A stretch of 64,000 nucleotides of DNA. Origin: Burkholderia paludis. GTDB lineage: Bacteria > Pseudomonadota > Gammaproteobacteria > Burkholderiales > Burkholderiaceae. The DNA is taken from the NCBI RefSeq assembly GCF_000732615.1, contig NZ_JPGL01000050.1, positions 1 to 64,000 on the forward strand, in the 5' to 3' direction. Every line of letters begins with the position of its first letter. The first letter of the stretch is position 1. Made by a program: the position numbers and the translations under genes. This document shows positions 55,187 through 64,000 of this stretch, in pieces. The notes beneath the pieces are model-generated. The model did not search any database and was not told the origin of the DNA. It was given only the letters and a program-made list of their open reading frames with translations.

Positions 55187-56110
55187 TCAACCGCGCAAGC
55201 CGCCGGACTGCTCCACCAGCCAGTCGATCAACACCCGCACTTTCGGCGGAAGCAGCCGGTTCGGCGGATACAGCAACCAGACCGGCCCGCTGTAGGCGCG
55301 CGGCTCGAACAGCCATTCGGGCAGCAGGTGTACCAGCGTGCCGGCGCGCAGGTCGTCCCCGATCGCGAACTCCGGCAGGCTCGCGACGCCCCAGTCCTCC
55401 AGCGCGGCCTCGCGCCGGGCACTCACGTCGTTCGCGATATAGCGGCCTCTGACTTCGACGGTTTCCACGCGGTTGCCTTGCCGGAACGTCCATTGATGGT
55501 CGTCCGGCGTATCGCCGAGATACAGGCAGTCGTGCCGCGCAAGATCGCCGGGCGCGGCGGGCAGGCCGCGTGCGCGCAGATAGCCGGGCGACGCGCACGG
55601 CATCCACCGTACCGTGCCGAGCTGCCTCGCCACGAGGCCTTGCGGCGGTGTCGGGGTGGGCCGCACGACGAGGTCGACGTGATCGCGTATCGGATCGACC
55701 TCCCGGTCGTCGAATACGACCTGCACCTCCACTTCCGGGTAGGCGCGCAGGAAGCCGGGAATTTTCGGATGAATCAGGCTTTTCGCGAGCGAAATCGGCG
55801 CGCTGATGCTGACCCGCCCGTGCGGCTGCGCGGTCAGCTGGCTTGCCGCGTCGACGGCGCCGGACGCCGCGTCCAGCATGTCCCGGCAGTGGCGATACAC
55901 CTGCATGCCGGACTCCGTCAGCCGGATGCGCCGGGTCGAGCGTTCGAACAATCGCACGCCCAGCGCCCGCTCGAGCCGCTGCACTTGCCGGCTGACCGTC
56001 GAAGGCGTCGTGCCGAGCGGGCGCGCGGCCGACGAGAAGTTGCCGGCTTCGACCACCTGCACGAAGGTCGCGAGATCCGGCAGCAACGGGATGAGTTCGG
56101 TCGGTGTCAT
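55187..56110 (-). CDS. LysR-family regulator
   Basis: Protein of 307 residues: an N-terminal winged helix (ATFVQVVEAGNFSSAARPLGTTPSTVSRQVQRLERALGVRLFERSTR, about 14-60) followed by a substrate-binding domain of the CrgA/AphB-like group, with HGRVSISAPISLAKSLIHP. It is divergent from the EamA transporter gene across a 130-base region, the usual arrangement for a regulator and its target. Confidence 0.93.
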   Translation of the reverse strand: MTPTELIPLLPDLATFVQVVEAGNFSSAARPLGTTPSTVSRQVQRLERALGVRLFERSTRRIRLTESGMQVYRHCRDMLDAASGAVDAASQLTAQPHGRVSISAPISLAKSLIHPKIPGFLRAYPEVEVQVVFDDREVDPIRDHVDLVVRPTPTPPQGLVARQLGTVRWMPCASPGYLRARGLPAAPGDLARHDCLYLGDTPDDHQWTFRQGNRVETVEVRGRYIANDVSARREAALEDWGVASLPEFAIGDDLRAGTLVHLLPEWLFEPRAYSGPVWLLYPPNRLLPPKVRVLIDWLVEQSGGLRG

Positions 56111-56240
56111 GGGGGAGCGGGGCTGATCCGGGTGTCGCGTCTATTTGTGCGCCGGGCGCACAGGACGTATTCCCTGCGACCGGATTATCGCCGCCAATGC
56201 ACTATCGGACAATCTGGACCTTTCGTAGGGGAGGTTCGTC

Positions 56241-57173
56241 ATGCGCTTCCGGTCCGGCGTTTCCGCCGATCTGCTGCTTCTCGTCGTGGCTTTCATCTGG
56301 GGCACCAGCTATGCGGTGGTGAAAAGCGCGCTGCTCGTCTATCCGGTGCTGGGCCTGCTTGCGTTGCGCTTCGGCATCACGTTCGTGCTGCTGTCGCCCG
56401 CGCTGTGGTCGCTGCGCGGCTTGTCGCGTTCCCAGTGGGGCAGGATCGTCGGCGCCGGGTGCGTGCTGCTGGGGATTTTCCTGGCCGAGACGTTCGGCGT
56501 GAGGATGACGAGCGCATCGAATGCCGCGTTTCTGATCAGCCTGTGCGTGGTGATGACGCCGCTGGTCGAATGGGCGTGGCTCGGACGTGCGCCGGCCGGT
56601 GTCGAGTGGGCGGCGACCGGGTTGTCCGTGCTGGGCGCCTTTCTGCTCGGCGGCGGCCGATTCCATCTCACGCCGGGCGATGCGCTGGTGGTGCTGGCCG
56701 CGCTGTTGCGCGCGATCAACGTGTGCGCGACGAAGCGCGTCATGCAGGTGAACGCGGTTTCCCCGCTGGCGATGACGGCCGTGCAGGCCGGCGTCGTGTC
56801 GCTGGGCTGCGCGCTGCTCGCGCTGAGCGTCGCGAGGTCGGAATGGCAGCCGCTGCCGGCGTTCGCCGGGAACGCGCGTTTCTGGATGATCGTCGCCTAT
56901 CTGGTCGCGGGCTGCACGTTGTTCGCGTTCTTCGTGCAGAACTACGCGGTCAGCCGCAGTACGCCGACACGCGTCGCGCTGCTGATGGGCAGCGAGCCCG
57001 TGTTCGGCGCGTTGTTCGCATACGCATGGCTCGGGGAGCGCGTATCCGTGCCGGCGTCGATCGGCGGCGGGCTGATCGTGCTTGCCTCCCTGCTGGCGTC
57101 GATGCACGGAAAGGCAGGGCGCGGCGGGGAGGGCGTCATGGAGGTCGAGGAGCCGAAACGGCTGGCCGCCTGA
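56241..57173 (+). CDS. EamA/DMT-family transporter
   Basis: Protein of 310 residues with ten predicted membrane helices in two EamA repeats (about 10-140 and 155-290). The first carries FIWGTSYAVVKSAL and the second ends with YAWLGERVSVPASIGGGLIVLASLL. These carriers usually export amino acids or other metabolites. The ATG at 56241 follows GGGGAGG. The LysR gene upstream is the likely regulator. Substrate unknown. Confidence 0.92.
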   Translation: MRFRSGVSADLLLLVVAFIWGTSYAVVKSALLVYPVLGLLALRFGITFVLLSPALWSLRGLSRSQWGRIVGAGCVLLGIFLAETFGVRMTSASNAAFLISLCVVMTPLVEWAWLGRAPAGVEWAATGLSVLGAFLLGGGRFHLTPGDALVVLAALLRAINVCATKRVMQVNAVSPLAMTAVQAGVVSLGCALLALSVARSEWQPLPAFAGNARFWMIVAYLVAGCTLFAFFVQNYAVSRSTPTRVALLMGSEPVFGALFAYAWLGERVSVPASIGGGLIVLASLLASMHGKAGRGGEGVMEVEEPKRLAA

Positions 57174-57772
57174 CGACGAGCGGCCGCGTGCGTGCGCGAG
57201 CCGGCGCCGGAACCCGGCAGGTTCGCCGCCCGACGCGGCCGGCCGTAGCCGCCCCCGCTATCCGCACGGTCGCGTTCGGGCGTCGGTCGGTTCACACCGG
57301 AAACCGGCCACGCCGGCCGAGGCTGGCCTGCTCGCTCCGTTGTCCGCGACGCATCAGGAAGCCATTCCCGCCGGTCCGCCGTGCGCGGCAAACGCGCCCG
57401 GCCAAGCGGCGGGCATCGACGCTTCATCCGGCCAACCGCCGCTTGATTTGCCGATACACGGCACAAATGTTGTATTCGCACTCAACTCTTGCCGGAACCT
57501 GTCGTTAACTCAGGGCGGCTGCCCCCGAGAGGGCGGTGCTCCGGCGTGTGGATCCGCCGGACGAGGGAGCGTCGAACGCGGCACCGGGGCCCATGCGCCC
57601 TGCCTGCCGCCGCGATGCCTCGAGCGATTGGTCAATTCCCCGTTTGCGCATTCGATGAGGACGCAACCATTCGCGGCAAGCAAGCGGGCGCCCCCTTGCT
57701 TGCCGCCGCGGGCGAGCCCGCAGGTTGCCGGATCGGAGTGCGCGGGCGAGGACTCTTCGTCCTGGTTAGAGA
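57174..57772. other. 599-base intergenic region before a cyclic-di-GMP gene
   Basis: No supported gene; the long overlapping frames here are shadows. An AT-richer patch at 57455-57510 is the best promoter candidate for the downstream gene. Two GC hairpins lie near the right end (57673-57706 and 57708-57721). Confidence 0.45.
57673..57706 (+). other. strong hairpin in the 5' leader of the GGDEF-EAL gene
   Basis: GCGGCAAGCAAG at 57673-57684 pairs perfectly with CTTGCTTGCCGC at 57695-57706. The ten-base loop itself contains the palindrome GGGCGCCC, so the stem can extend across one mismatch. A second stem, GCGGGC-GA-GCCCGC (57708-57721), follows at once. No T-run is present. It ends 51-66 bases before the ATG at 57773 and may affect translation or mRNA stability. 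Confidence 0.55.
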
Positions 57773-60286
57773 ATGTATCCGAGCAGCTACGATGTTCCGA
57801 TTGCGCGCCTCGTCGCGCGCCCGATCCTGTCCTGCGCGCCCGCCACGCCGGTGCGGGAAGTTGCGCGACGCATGTCCGCCGAGCGTTGCAGCTCGATCGT
57901 CGTGATGGAGGGGGAGCAGGTCGTCGGGATCTGGACCGAGCACGACGCCCTGGCGGCCGGCGACAATCCGCGCGGGATCGACCGGCCGATCAGCGAGGTG
58001 ATGAGCCATCCGGTGCTGACGCTCGACGCGAGTACGCCGCTGGGCGAAGCCGCGATGCGGTTCAAGCAGTCGGGCGTGCGGCACTTCGTGGTGGTCCGGG
58101 AGGGCGCCGCGATCGGCGTGCTGACCCAGACCGACGTCGTCGTGAACCAGGGGGCGGAATTCTTCCTGCACCTGAAGGCGATCGAATCGATCCGCGTCCA
58201 TCCGCCCATCGTGGTGCCCGAGCAGGCCACGCTGCACGAGGTCGTCGCGCGGATGCGCGCGCAGCGGCTCGACGCGGTCGTCGTCGGCTACGACGACGGC
58301 GAGCACGGCATCCTGACCGAACGGGACATCGTCCGGCTGCTGGCGGACGGCGGCGCGCGGGGCGCGGTGGGCGCCCACGCGAGCAAGCCGCTGCAGATGC
58401 TGACCGCGACGCAGAGCCTGTATGCGGCCCAGCGCTTCATGACCCAGCAGCACATGCGGCACGTCGGCATCCAGGGCGAGGATGGCCGGCTGACCGGGCT
58501 GCTGTGTTTCGCGGACGTGCTGCAGAGCATCGAGCACGAGTATGCGAACGAGCTGCGCAGCGCGTTGCGCGAGCGCGACGAGGCGCTGGGCCTTGCGCGC
58601 TTCAACCTGCGCATGGCGGATCGGGTGTTCGAATCGGCGCTCGAAGGCATCATGGTGACCGACCGCCACGCGCGGATCGAACGCGTCAACCAGGCCTTCA
58701 CGCGCCTGACCGGCTACACCGAGGACGAGGTGATCGGGCGCGACCCGAGCCTGCTGAGTTCCGGGCGCCAGACGGCCGATTTCTACCAGCAGCTGTGGGC
58801 CGCGCTGACGACCGACGGCCACTGGCAAGGCGAAATCTGGAATCGCCGCAAGAGCGGCGAGGCGTTTCTCGAATACCTGACGATCACCAGCATCCGCGAC
58901 AACGAAGGCGAGATCTCGCACTATGCGGCGATCTTCTCCGACATCACGCAGCGGCGCCAGGCCGAGGAGCGGCTGGGCTATCTCGCCACGCACGACGTGC
59001 TCACCGATCTCGCGAACCGCGCGCTGTTCGAGGAGCGGCTCGAGCACGCGATCGCCCACGCGAAGCGGCTCGGCCGCAAGGTCGCGGTGATGTATCTCGA
59101 TCTCGACCGCTTCAAGCTGGTTAACGACACGCTCGGCCACAACGCCGGCGACGAGGTGCTGAAGAAGGTCGCGCGGCGCATCGTCGCGACCGTGCGCGCG
59201 AGCGACACGGTGGCGCGCATGGGCGGCGACGAATTCGCGCTCGTGCTCGAGGAGTTCGACGACGTCCGCGACGTCGGGCGGATCGCGCGCAAGCTGCTGG
59301 ACGAAGTGGGGCGGCCGATCGATGTCGGTCGTCGCGAGATCTTCGTCACGCCGAGCATCGGCATCAGCATCTATCCGGACGACGGCACCGAGGCCGAGCA
59401 CCTGATCCTGCTCGCGGACCAGGCGATGTACGGCGCGAAGAGCCGCGGCAGGAACGTGTTCCAGTTCTTCGAGAACAAGATGACGTCGTCGGCGATGGAG
59501 CAGCTGGAGACGCTCGGCGAGCTGCACCGCGCACTGGAGCAGAACGAGTTCCGCCTGTTCTACCAGCCGCAGTACGATCTGGCCAGCGGCCGGATCGTCG
59601 GCGTGGAGGCGCTGCTGCGCTGGCTGCATCCCCGCAAGGGCCTCGTGCCGCCGGGCGACTTCATCGGGCTGGCGGAGCGCTCCGCGCTGATCGTCCCGAT
59701 CGGCCGGTGGGTGCTGCACGAAGCGTGCCGGCAGGCGCGCCGCTGGCTGGACGAAGGCTTCGAGTTCGGGCGCGTGTCGGTGAACGTGTCGGCGCGGCAG
59801 TGCTTCACCGACCACTTCCTCAGCGACCTGACGAGCATCCTCAGCGAAACGGCGCTGCCTGCCGAATGCCTGCAGCTCGAGTTGCTCGAAAGCATGGCGA
59901 TGAACACCCGCGAGGAAATCGGCATCCTGCTGCGCGAGCTGGCGACGCGCGGGATCAGCCTGGCGATCGACGATTTCGGTACCGGCTATTCGTCGCTCGT
60001 GTATCTGAAGGATCTGCCCGTCGATACGCTGAAGATCGACCGGTCGTTCCTCACGGACTGCGGTTCGGGCAGCCCGGACGACGCGATCGTGCGCGCGATC
60101 GTCGCGATGGGGCGCGCGCTCGGGCTCGACGTCGTGATGGAGGGGGTCGAGACGGAGCAGCAACTGGCCTTCCTGCAGGAGATTGGCTGCCATCAGGTGC
60201 AGGGCTTCCTGTTCGCGCGGCCGCAGCCTGCCGAACAGCTGGCCGGGATGTCGTCGCGCCGCGCGGTCGAGTTGCTGGCCGAGTGA
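57773..60286 (+). CDS. CBS-PAS-GGDEF-EAL cyclic-di-GMP enzyme
   Basis: Protein of 837 residues, soluble. Four CBS motifs in two pairs (about 10-265) are followed by a short coiled coil, a PAS domain (about 275-395, FESALEGIMVTDRHARIERVNQAF), GGDEF (about 405-565, motif at 484-488) and EAL (about 580-825, Glu612 in VEALLRW, and IDDFGTGYSSL). Both catalytic motifs look intact, so it may make and break cyclic-di-GMP under adenylate control through the CBS pairs. A short AGAGA site precedes the ATG. A GAF-GGDEF gene follows. Confidence 0.93.
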   Translation: MYPSSYDVPIARLVARPILSCAPATPVREVARRMSAERCSSIVVMEGEQVVGIWTEHDALAAGDNPRGIDRPISEVMSHPVLTLDASTPLGEAAMRFKQSGVRHFVVVREGAAIGVLTQTDVVVNQGAEFFLHLKAIESIRVHPPIVVPEQATLHEVVARMRAQRLDAVVVGYDDGEHGILTERDIVRLLADGGARGAVGAHASKPLQMLTATQSLYAAQRFMTQQHMRHVGIQGEDGRLTGLLCFADVLQSIEHEYANELRSALRERDEALGLARFNLRMADRVFESALEGIMVTDRHARIERVNQAFTRLTGYTEDEVIGRDPSLLSSGRQTADFYQQLWAALTTDGHWQGEIWNRRKSGEAFLEYLTITSIRDNEGEISHYAAIFSDITQRRQAEERLGYLATHDVLTDLANRALFEERLEHAIAHAKRLGRKVAVMYLDLDRFKLVNDTLGHNAGDEVLKKVARRIVATVRASDTVARMGGDEFALVLEEFDDVRDVGRIARKLLDEVGRPIDVGRREIFVTPSIGISIYPDDGTEAEHLILLADQAMYGAKSRGRNVFQFFENKMTSSAMEQLETLGELHRALEQNEFRLFYQPQYDLASGRIVGVEALLRWLHPRKGLVPPGDFIGLAERSALIVPIGRWVLHEACRQARRWLDEGFEFGRVSVNVSARQCFTDHFLSDLTSILSETALPAECLQLELLESMAMNTREEIGILLRELATRGISLAIDDFGTGYSSLVYLKDLPVDTLKIDRSFLTDCGSGSPDDAIVRAIVAMGRALGLDVVMEGVETEQQLAFLQEIGCHQVQGFLFARPQPAEQLAGMSSRRAVELLAE

Positions 60287-60337
60287 CGCGGGGCGCGGCG
60301 TGATCGCGTGACGCAGGCGGCGCGGTACGTCGATCGG

Positions 60338-60357
60338 CATGTCGCAGGCGCGACATG
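60338..60357 (+). terminator. inverted repeat CATGTCGC-AGGC-GCGACATG
   Basis: Perfect 8-bp arms (60338-60345, 60350-60357) with a tetraloop lie 52 bases after the GGDEF-EAL stop. The absence of a T-run leaves open whether it terminates transcription or is an operator. The rest of the 326-base gap before the next gene shows nothing else. Confidence 0.4.
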
Positions 60358-60612
60358 TCTCGTTCCGGCGGAGGCGCTGTCGGTTCGGGGCGGCGTCGCT
60401 TCGATTGTCGTTTCCTCGATCCCGGGCGCCTGCGCCTGGCCGCATGCGCGCGGGTATTTCAACGGCCCGCCCGATCCGGTTCGTGACGGCGGTGCGCGGC
60501 CATTCGTCAGATGAATTGCATCGGTATGCCGATCGAGCGGCATACGTGCGCAGCACTAAACTTCTGCGGTCCCGATGCCGTTAAAGGTGCATCACAATCA
60601 CGGATCACAGTT

Positions 60613-61644
60613 GTGTCTCTCATTTCCGGCTCCGACCGACCTGCGACGCGTACGCAGACATTTCTGCCCACCGGCCGTCCGGATCATCTGGCGCCATCCG
60701 TGACGGAGTGGTTGCTGCATGACGACCAGATCATGCGCGAGTGCTTTCGCCACGCCACCGAAATCCTCAAGTACGTGATGGGTGACGTGCTCGCGGTGGT
60801 GACGGTGCTGGATGCGGATCATCAGCACGGCGGCGGCGAGGGCGGCCTGTTGTTGCGACGGGCTTCGCAAGCGAGTCTGCCGTGCGATCAGGTGGTATGC
60901 ATGGACGACGTGTTCGTGATCGAGGACACGCGGGCGTGGGACGACTTGCAGGGCTGCGCGCAAGTGGACCTGCCGTCTCACGTGCGGTTCTATGCGGGTG
61001 TACCGATTCGCCTGCCGGATGGCGAGACGATCGGCGAGCTGTGCGCGATGGCCTCGAGCCCGCGCCGTATCGGCGCCCGCGAGCGGGGCGTGCTGCGCCA
61101 TCTCGGCGAAATGATCGAGAACGACCTGCGTCTGCGCATGGCGTCGGCAGTCGATCCGCTGACCCAGTTGTTCAATCGCCGCAGCATGCTGGATTACGTC
61201 CACGAACGCTGGCACCAGGCGCATCCGGGCGAAGGGATGGTCGCGGTGATCATCGATATCGACTGGTTCAAGCAGTACAACGATACCTATGGTCACCTGG
61301 CCGGCGATGCCTGCCTCAAGGCCGTGGGCGGCGTGCTGCTGGACGCCGCCGACCAAAGCAACACGCTGGTCGGCCGGGTCGGCGGCGAGGAGTTCGCGCA
61401 GTTGCTGATGAGCGTCCCGCGCGACGAGGTCGAGGGGGCGCTCGACCGGGTCCGCAGGATGATCGAGCAACTCGACATCGAGCATTGCGGTTCGCCGCTC
61501 GGCAAGGTGACCTTGAGCATCGGCGCCGCCTACATATCGCGCAAGAGTCCCGAGGATCGCGGCTATCGGGAGGCATTCGAGGCGGCGGACCAGGCGCTCT
61601 ATCGCGCGAAGGAGCTGGGGCGCAACCGGGTACAGGTCGCTTGA
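60613..61644 (+). CDS. GAF-GGDEF diguanylate cyclase
   Basis: Protein of about 343 residues. A GAF-like sensor (about 25-175, with FYAGVPIRLPDGETIGELCAM) leads to a GGDEF domain with DPLTQLFNRRSMLDYV and GGEEF as the active-site motif, an accepted variant. It should make cyclic-di-GMP in response to a small ligand or redox cue. The start is uncertain: the GTG at 60613 is preferred because the preceding 100 bases look non-coding, but the frame is open to an ATG at 60511. Unlike the CBS-PAS-GGDEF-EAL protein at 57773-60286, it has no EAL domain. Confidence 0.85.
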   Translation: MSLISGSDRPATRTQTFLPTGRPDHLAPSVTEWLLHDDQIMRECFRHATEILKYVMGDVLAVVTVLDADHQHGGGEGGLLLRRASQASLPCDQVVCMDDVFVIEDTRAWDDLQGCAQVDLPSHVRFYAGVPIRLPDGETIGELCAMASSPRRIGARERGVLRHLGEMIENDLRLRMASAVDPLTQLFNRRSMLDYVHERWHQAHPGEGMVAVIIDIDWFKQYNDTYGHLAGDACLKAVGGVLLDAADQSNTLVGRVGGEEFAQLLMSVPRDEVEGALDRVRRMIEQLDIEHCGSPLGKVTLSIGAAYISRKSPEDRGYREAFEAADQALYRAKELGRNRVQVA

Positions 61645-61871
61645 ACGGTGCGTCGGCGCGGCACGCCGCGTGCTCCCGGTGCTCTCGCATCCGGTGCGAC
61701 GCGTGTCGGCGGCCTGGCCGATGCGTTCGGCAACCTGCGGCTTGATGTCCGGACCGCCGATGCCGCCGCCGCCGGGGCGGCGCGCATGCCTGGGCGGGCG
61801 GATTGAACGGCCGCCCCGCGCGTCGAGCGCAATGCGCGCTGGCTGGCCGGCCTGCGGCAGGCGCAGGGTCT

Positions 61872-62516
61872 TCAGTTTTTCGTCCGGATCCAGATTTGCA
61901 GAATGGATTCGATGCAGGAGCGGCACATCTGCTCCTCGATGGGGCCGACTCCCCAACTGTACCCGCCGGAAATCCGCGCCTCGTTGGCCATGCCCTGAAT
62001 GAGGTTCCCGAGCAGATACGCCGCGTTGGCCGGATCGTCGATGCTCAATTCGCCACGCGCGCACGAATCGCGCAGATAGCGCTCGAACGGCAGCACGATC
62101 TGGAGCACGACGATCTGGCGAAAGTACTCCGCGATGCCGGGGATACGGTGGCCTTCGGACACCAGCAGCCGGTAGAACGCGACCGATCGCGGCTGTACCA
62201 GGTAGCCGAGGAGCCGCAGCCCGATGATCGGCAGGGCCTCCCGCGGCGGCTTGTCGGTCAGGTCGGCCGGAAAGAATTCGGCTTCCAGTCCGTCGAACTC
62301 ACGTTGCAACACCGCCCGTAACAGGCCTTCCTTGTTGTCGAAAAGCTGATACGCAGTCGTCGCCGATCCGCCGGCCTTGCGGACGATGGTCATCATCGAC
62401 GTCTGGGCGAAGCCGGCGGCGAGGAATTCTTCGGCGGCAACCTCGAGAAGCTTCGCGCGCCGGACCTCGCCACGCTGCGTCAGGGCAGCCTTGCTGCTGC
62501 GTTTGTCAATGTTCAT
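61872..62516 (-). CDS. TetR-family transcriptional repressor
   Basis: Protein of 214 residues with an N-terminal TetR helix-turn-helix (KLLEVAAEEFLAAGFAQTSMMTIVRKAGGSATTAYQLFDNKEGLLRAV, about 20-70) and a helical ligand domain. The ATG at 62516 is chosen; the open frame to 62576 has no recognised similarity. It is divergent from the efflux operon at 62884, and two related palindromes lie between them, so it most likely represses that operon and itself. Confidence 0.9.
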   Translation of the reverse strand: MNIDKRSSKAALTQRGEVRRAKLLEVAAEEFLAAGFAQTSMMTIVRKAGGSATTAYQLFDNKEGLLRAVLQREFDGLEAEFFPADLTDKPPREALPIIGLRLLGYLVQPRSVAFYRLLVSEGHRIPGIAEYFRQIVVLQIVLPFERYLRDSCARGELSIDDPANAAYLLGNLIQGMANEARISGGYSWGVGPIEEQMCRSCIESILQIWIRTKN

Positions 62517-62600
62517 CGCAAGTGTGTCATCGGCGCCGCTGAATGCAGTAGTTGCCTGCCTTGTCATTCGGCGCACGCGTCATTCAAAAGGTCAAGACAG

Positions 62601-62617
62601 TAATGTACTACACATTA
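62601..62617. promoter_or_regulatory. TetR operator candidate 1, TAATGT-N5-ACATTA
   Basis: A perfect 6-bp-arm palindrome lies 85 bases before the repressor ATG. Its sequence TAATGTACTACACAT matches the reverse complement of the site at 62678-62695 at 12 of 15 positions, so the two are probably one repressor's paired sites. Confidence 0.55.
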
Positions 62618-62677
62618 CGCATGCCATCACGGTGGCCTTGGCTCACCAGCGGGTCGCTGCACCTTCTCAAAAAAGTA

Positions 62678-62695
62678 GTGTATAGTACGTTACAC
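62678..62695. promoter_or_regulatory. TetR operator candidate 2, GTGTA-N8-TACAC
   Basis: Inverted repeat overlapping a TATAGT sequence at 62681-62686 that could be a -10 element of the rightward efflux operon. Binding here would block RNA polymerase. The local A-run AAAAAA just upstream is unusual for this GC-rich window. Confidence 0.5.
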
Positions 62696-62883
62696 TTTCT
62701 GCTGGAGCGGGGCGACCCCTTGCAGTGAGGGGGAGCGGTTCCACTTTCCGGATCGGCGCGCGGCGCCTGGCATGTCAGGGCGGACAAACGTGCGGCTCCC
62801 GGGGGCTCGGGGCGGGCGTGCGGTGTGCCCGGGGTCGTTTGCGAGATGAAACGAAGGATCGTACAGGCGAGGAGCCGTTCACT

Positions 62884-63081
62884 ATGCTGCGCGAAATAGA
62901 TATTTTCGGACTACTACTGAGTCCGATAGCGATGATGGTTCTTGTCTCCCTGGTGGGAACCGGCGTCATCGCGCCCATCGTCAACCGGTTGATTCCTCAT
63001 CGGAGCAGCCAGCACGAGAACCTTCTTTACATCCTGATATTCACCGGCCTGCTGGCCGTGATGGTCAGAAATACGTTTTGA
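62884..63081 (+). CDS. AaeX/DUF1656-like small membrane protein
   Basis: Protein of 65 residues: IDIFGLLLSPIAMMVLVSLVGTG start, two membrane helices and NLLYILIFTGLLAVM end, as in DUF1656/AaeX proteins. It has a GAGGAG ribosome site and lies eight bases before the HlyD-type gene. It pairs with the TetR gene and belongs to an aromatic-acid exporter operon. It is distinct from the second DUF1656 copy at 39963. Confidence 0.8.
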   Translation: MLREIDIFGLLLSPIAMMVLVSLVGTGVIAPIVNRLIPHRSSQHENLLYILIFTGLLAVMVRNTF

Positions 63082-63089
63082 GAGTCACC

Positions 63090-64000
63090 ATGAAGCGCGC
63101 TATCAGTATCTTCGTCACCCTCCTTCTGATCGGCATCACGGCATACGGTGTGATCTACATATGGAATCGATACATGTATACGCCGTGGACCAGGGACGGG
63201 CGGATACGGGCAACGGTGGTATCCGTCGCGCCTGACGTATCGGGCTGGATTCAAAGCCTGAATGCCGAGAACGCCCAGAGCGTGAAGGAAGGCGACGTCC
63301 TGTTCACGGTAGACGGGGCCCGCTATCAGATTGCGCTCGATCAGGCGAAGGCGCAGGCGGACCTCGCCGAAACCGACTGGGAAAAGGCGCAGCGTGTTTA
63401 CCAGCGACGCAAGACATTGACCGACGGCGGCGTGAGTGCGGAAGAGATTGACGTCGCCCGCCTCGACATGGAAAACAAGGCCGCTGCGCTCAAGCAGGCG
63501 CGCGCGCGTGTGAACGAAGCCCAGCTCGATCGTGACAGGACGATCTATCGGTCTCCGGTGAACGGAAAGGTGATCAACCTGAATCTCGAAAAAGGCGACT
63601 ACGTGACGCGCGGAAGCGAGCGGCTCGCGATCATCAAGGACAACAGCTATTACGTGACCGGCTACTTCGAGGAAACGAAAATCCCGGCCATCCGCCTGGG
63701 CGACAAGGTCGATATCTGGCTGATGGCCGGAGCCGGGCATCTGACCGGACATGTCCAGTCGATCAATAGCGGCATATCGAATGAAAATACGACGCCGGGG
63801 AATGAGCAACTGCCTTCCGTCGCCGCCACGTTTGCGTGGATCCGGTTTGCCCAGCGCATTCCCGTGGACATCGTGATCGACAAGGTTCCCGCCGACCTGA
63901 CGCTCAGCTCGGGGATGTCGGCGACACTCAAGGTGAATATTCCGGAATCACGAAAAGCATTGCTTCGCGACGCGCAGAATTCCTGGAAAACGGATTTTGG
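63090..64000 (+). CDS. HlyD/AaeA-like membrane fusion protein (cut at right edge)
   Basis: Open to the window edge; 303 residues are visible. The start is MKRAISIFVTLLLIGITAYG, a membrane anchor, then the YTPWTRDGRIRATVVSVAPDVSG signature of AaeA-type adaptors, a coiled-coil hairpin (about 75-150) and GYFEETKIPAIRLGDKVDIWL in the barrel. It is a paralogue of the adaptor at 39024 (shared PWTRD and GYFEETK). A FUSC/AaeB inner-membrane component should follow beyond the window. Confidence 0.92.
   Translation, partial: MKRAISIFVTLLLIGITAYGVIYIWNRYMYTPWTRDGRIRATVVSVAPDVSGWIQSLNAENAQSVKEGDVLFTVDGARYQIALDQAKAQADLAETDWEKAQRVYQRRKTLTDGGVSAEEIDVARLDMENKAAALKQARARVNEAQLDRDRTIYRSPVNGKVINLNLEKGDYVTRGSERLAIIKDNSYYVTGYFEETKIPAIRLGDKVDIWLMAGAGHLTGHVQSINSGISNENTTPGNEQLPSVAATFAWIRFAQRIPVDIVIDKVPADLTLSSGMSATLKVNIPESRKALLRDAQNSWKTDF

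Overview
The window is GC-rich (about two thirds G+C), densely coded DNA that looks like a Burkholderia chromosome, most likely a secondary chromosome of a Burkholderia cepacia complex or close relative. This rests on codon use, on gene families typical of that genus (several luciferase-like monooxygenases beside a peptide-type ABC transporter, FUSC/NodT efflux, HAE1 RND efflux, many LysR/AraC regulators) and on short GC-rich tandem repeats between genes. No rRNA, tRNA, IS element, CRISPR array, phage or plasmid gene was seen. The species call is inference.

Layout. 1-4404: a 7-bp tandem repeat, then a BON-domain protein, an FtsH-type membrane protease and a PfkB sugar kinase, which look like a stress module. 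4752-5885: a lone TIGR03364-type FAD oxidoreductase, followed by a 17-copy 16-bp repeat. 6302-16345: an organosulfur-type uptake and oxidation island with three luciferase-like (LLM) monooxygenases, a fused double ATPase, two permeases, a binding protein and an acetyltransferase. One LLM gene is preceded by a 19-codon leader ORF that overlaps its start. 16370-20343: an unrecognised protein, a two-component system, and a small DUF2892 membrane protein followed by an ECF sigma factor. 20386-25543: an AraC regulator, a HAD phosphatase, an acyl-CoA synthetase and a second AraC regulator. 25739-28640: a patatin lipase and an amidohydrolase. 29147-35982: an RND efflux operon ending in an orphan response regulator and a small membrane protein. 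36257-43273: a fusaric-acid-resistance type (FUSC) efflux operon with a LysR regulator and two odd downstream genes.

43397-54040 is the most interesting part. Two divergent operons and a GntR-TonB receptor pair appear to form a small-molecule locus. One arm (46589-50759) encodes a DhnA/GriI-type aldolase, two tandem members of the dehydroquinate synthase II (GriH/AroB') family and an O-methyltransferase. The other arm (43397-46315) encodes an LLM monooxygenase, a salicylate-hydroxylase-like flavoprotein and a flavin reductase. A near-identical 16-bp motif occurs between the two arms and in front of the GntR gene, and a Fur-like box precedes the TonB receptor. By family logic this would make an oxidised or methylated aminohydroxybenzoate-type compound, possibly a metal ligand. 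I do not recognise it as a described cluster.

54154-64000: an exported hydrolase, an 8-bp tandem repeat, a LysR-EamA divergent pair, two cyclic-di-GMP proteins (CBS-PAS-GGDEF-EAL and GAF-GGDEF), and a TetR-controlled AaeX/AaeA-like efflux operon cut by the right edge.
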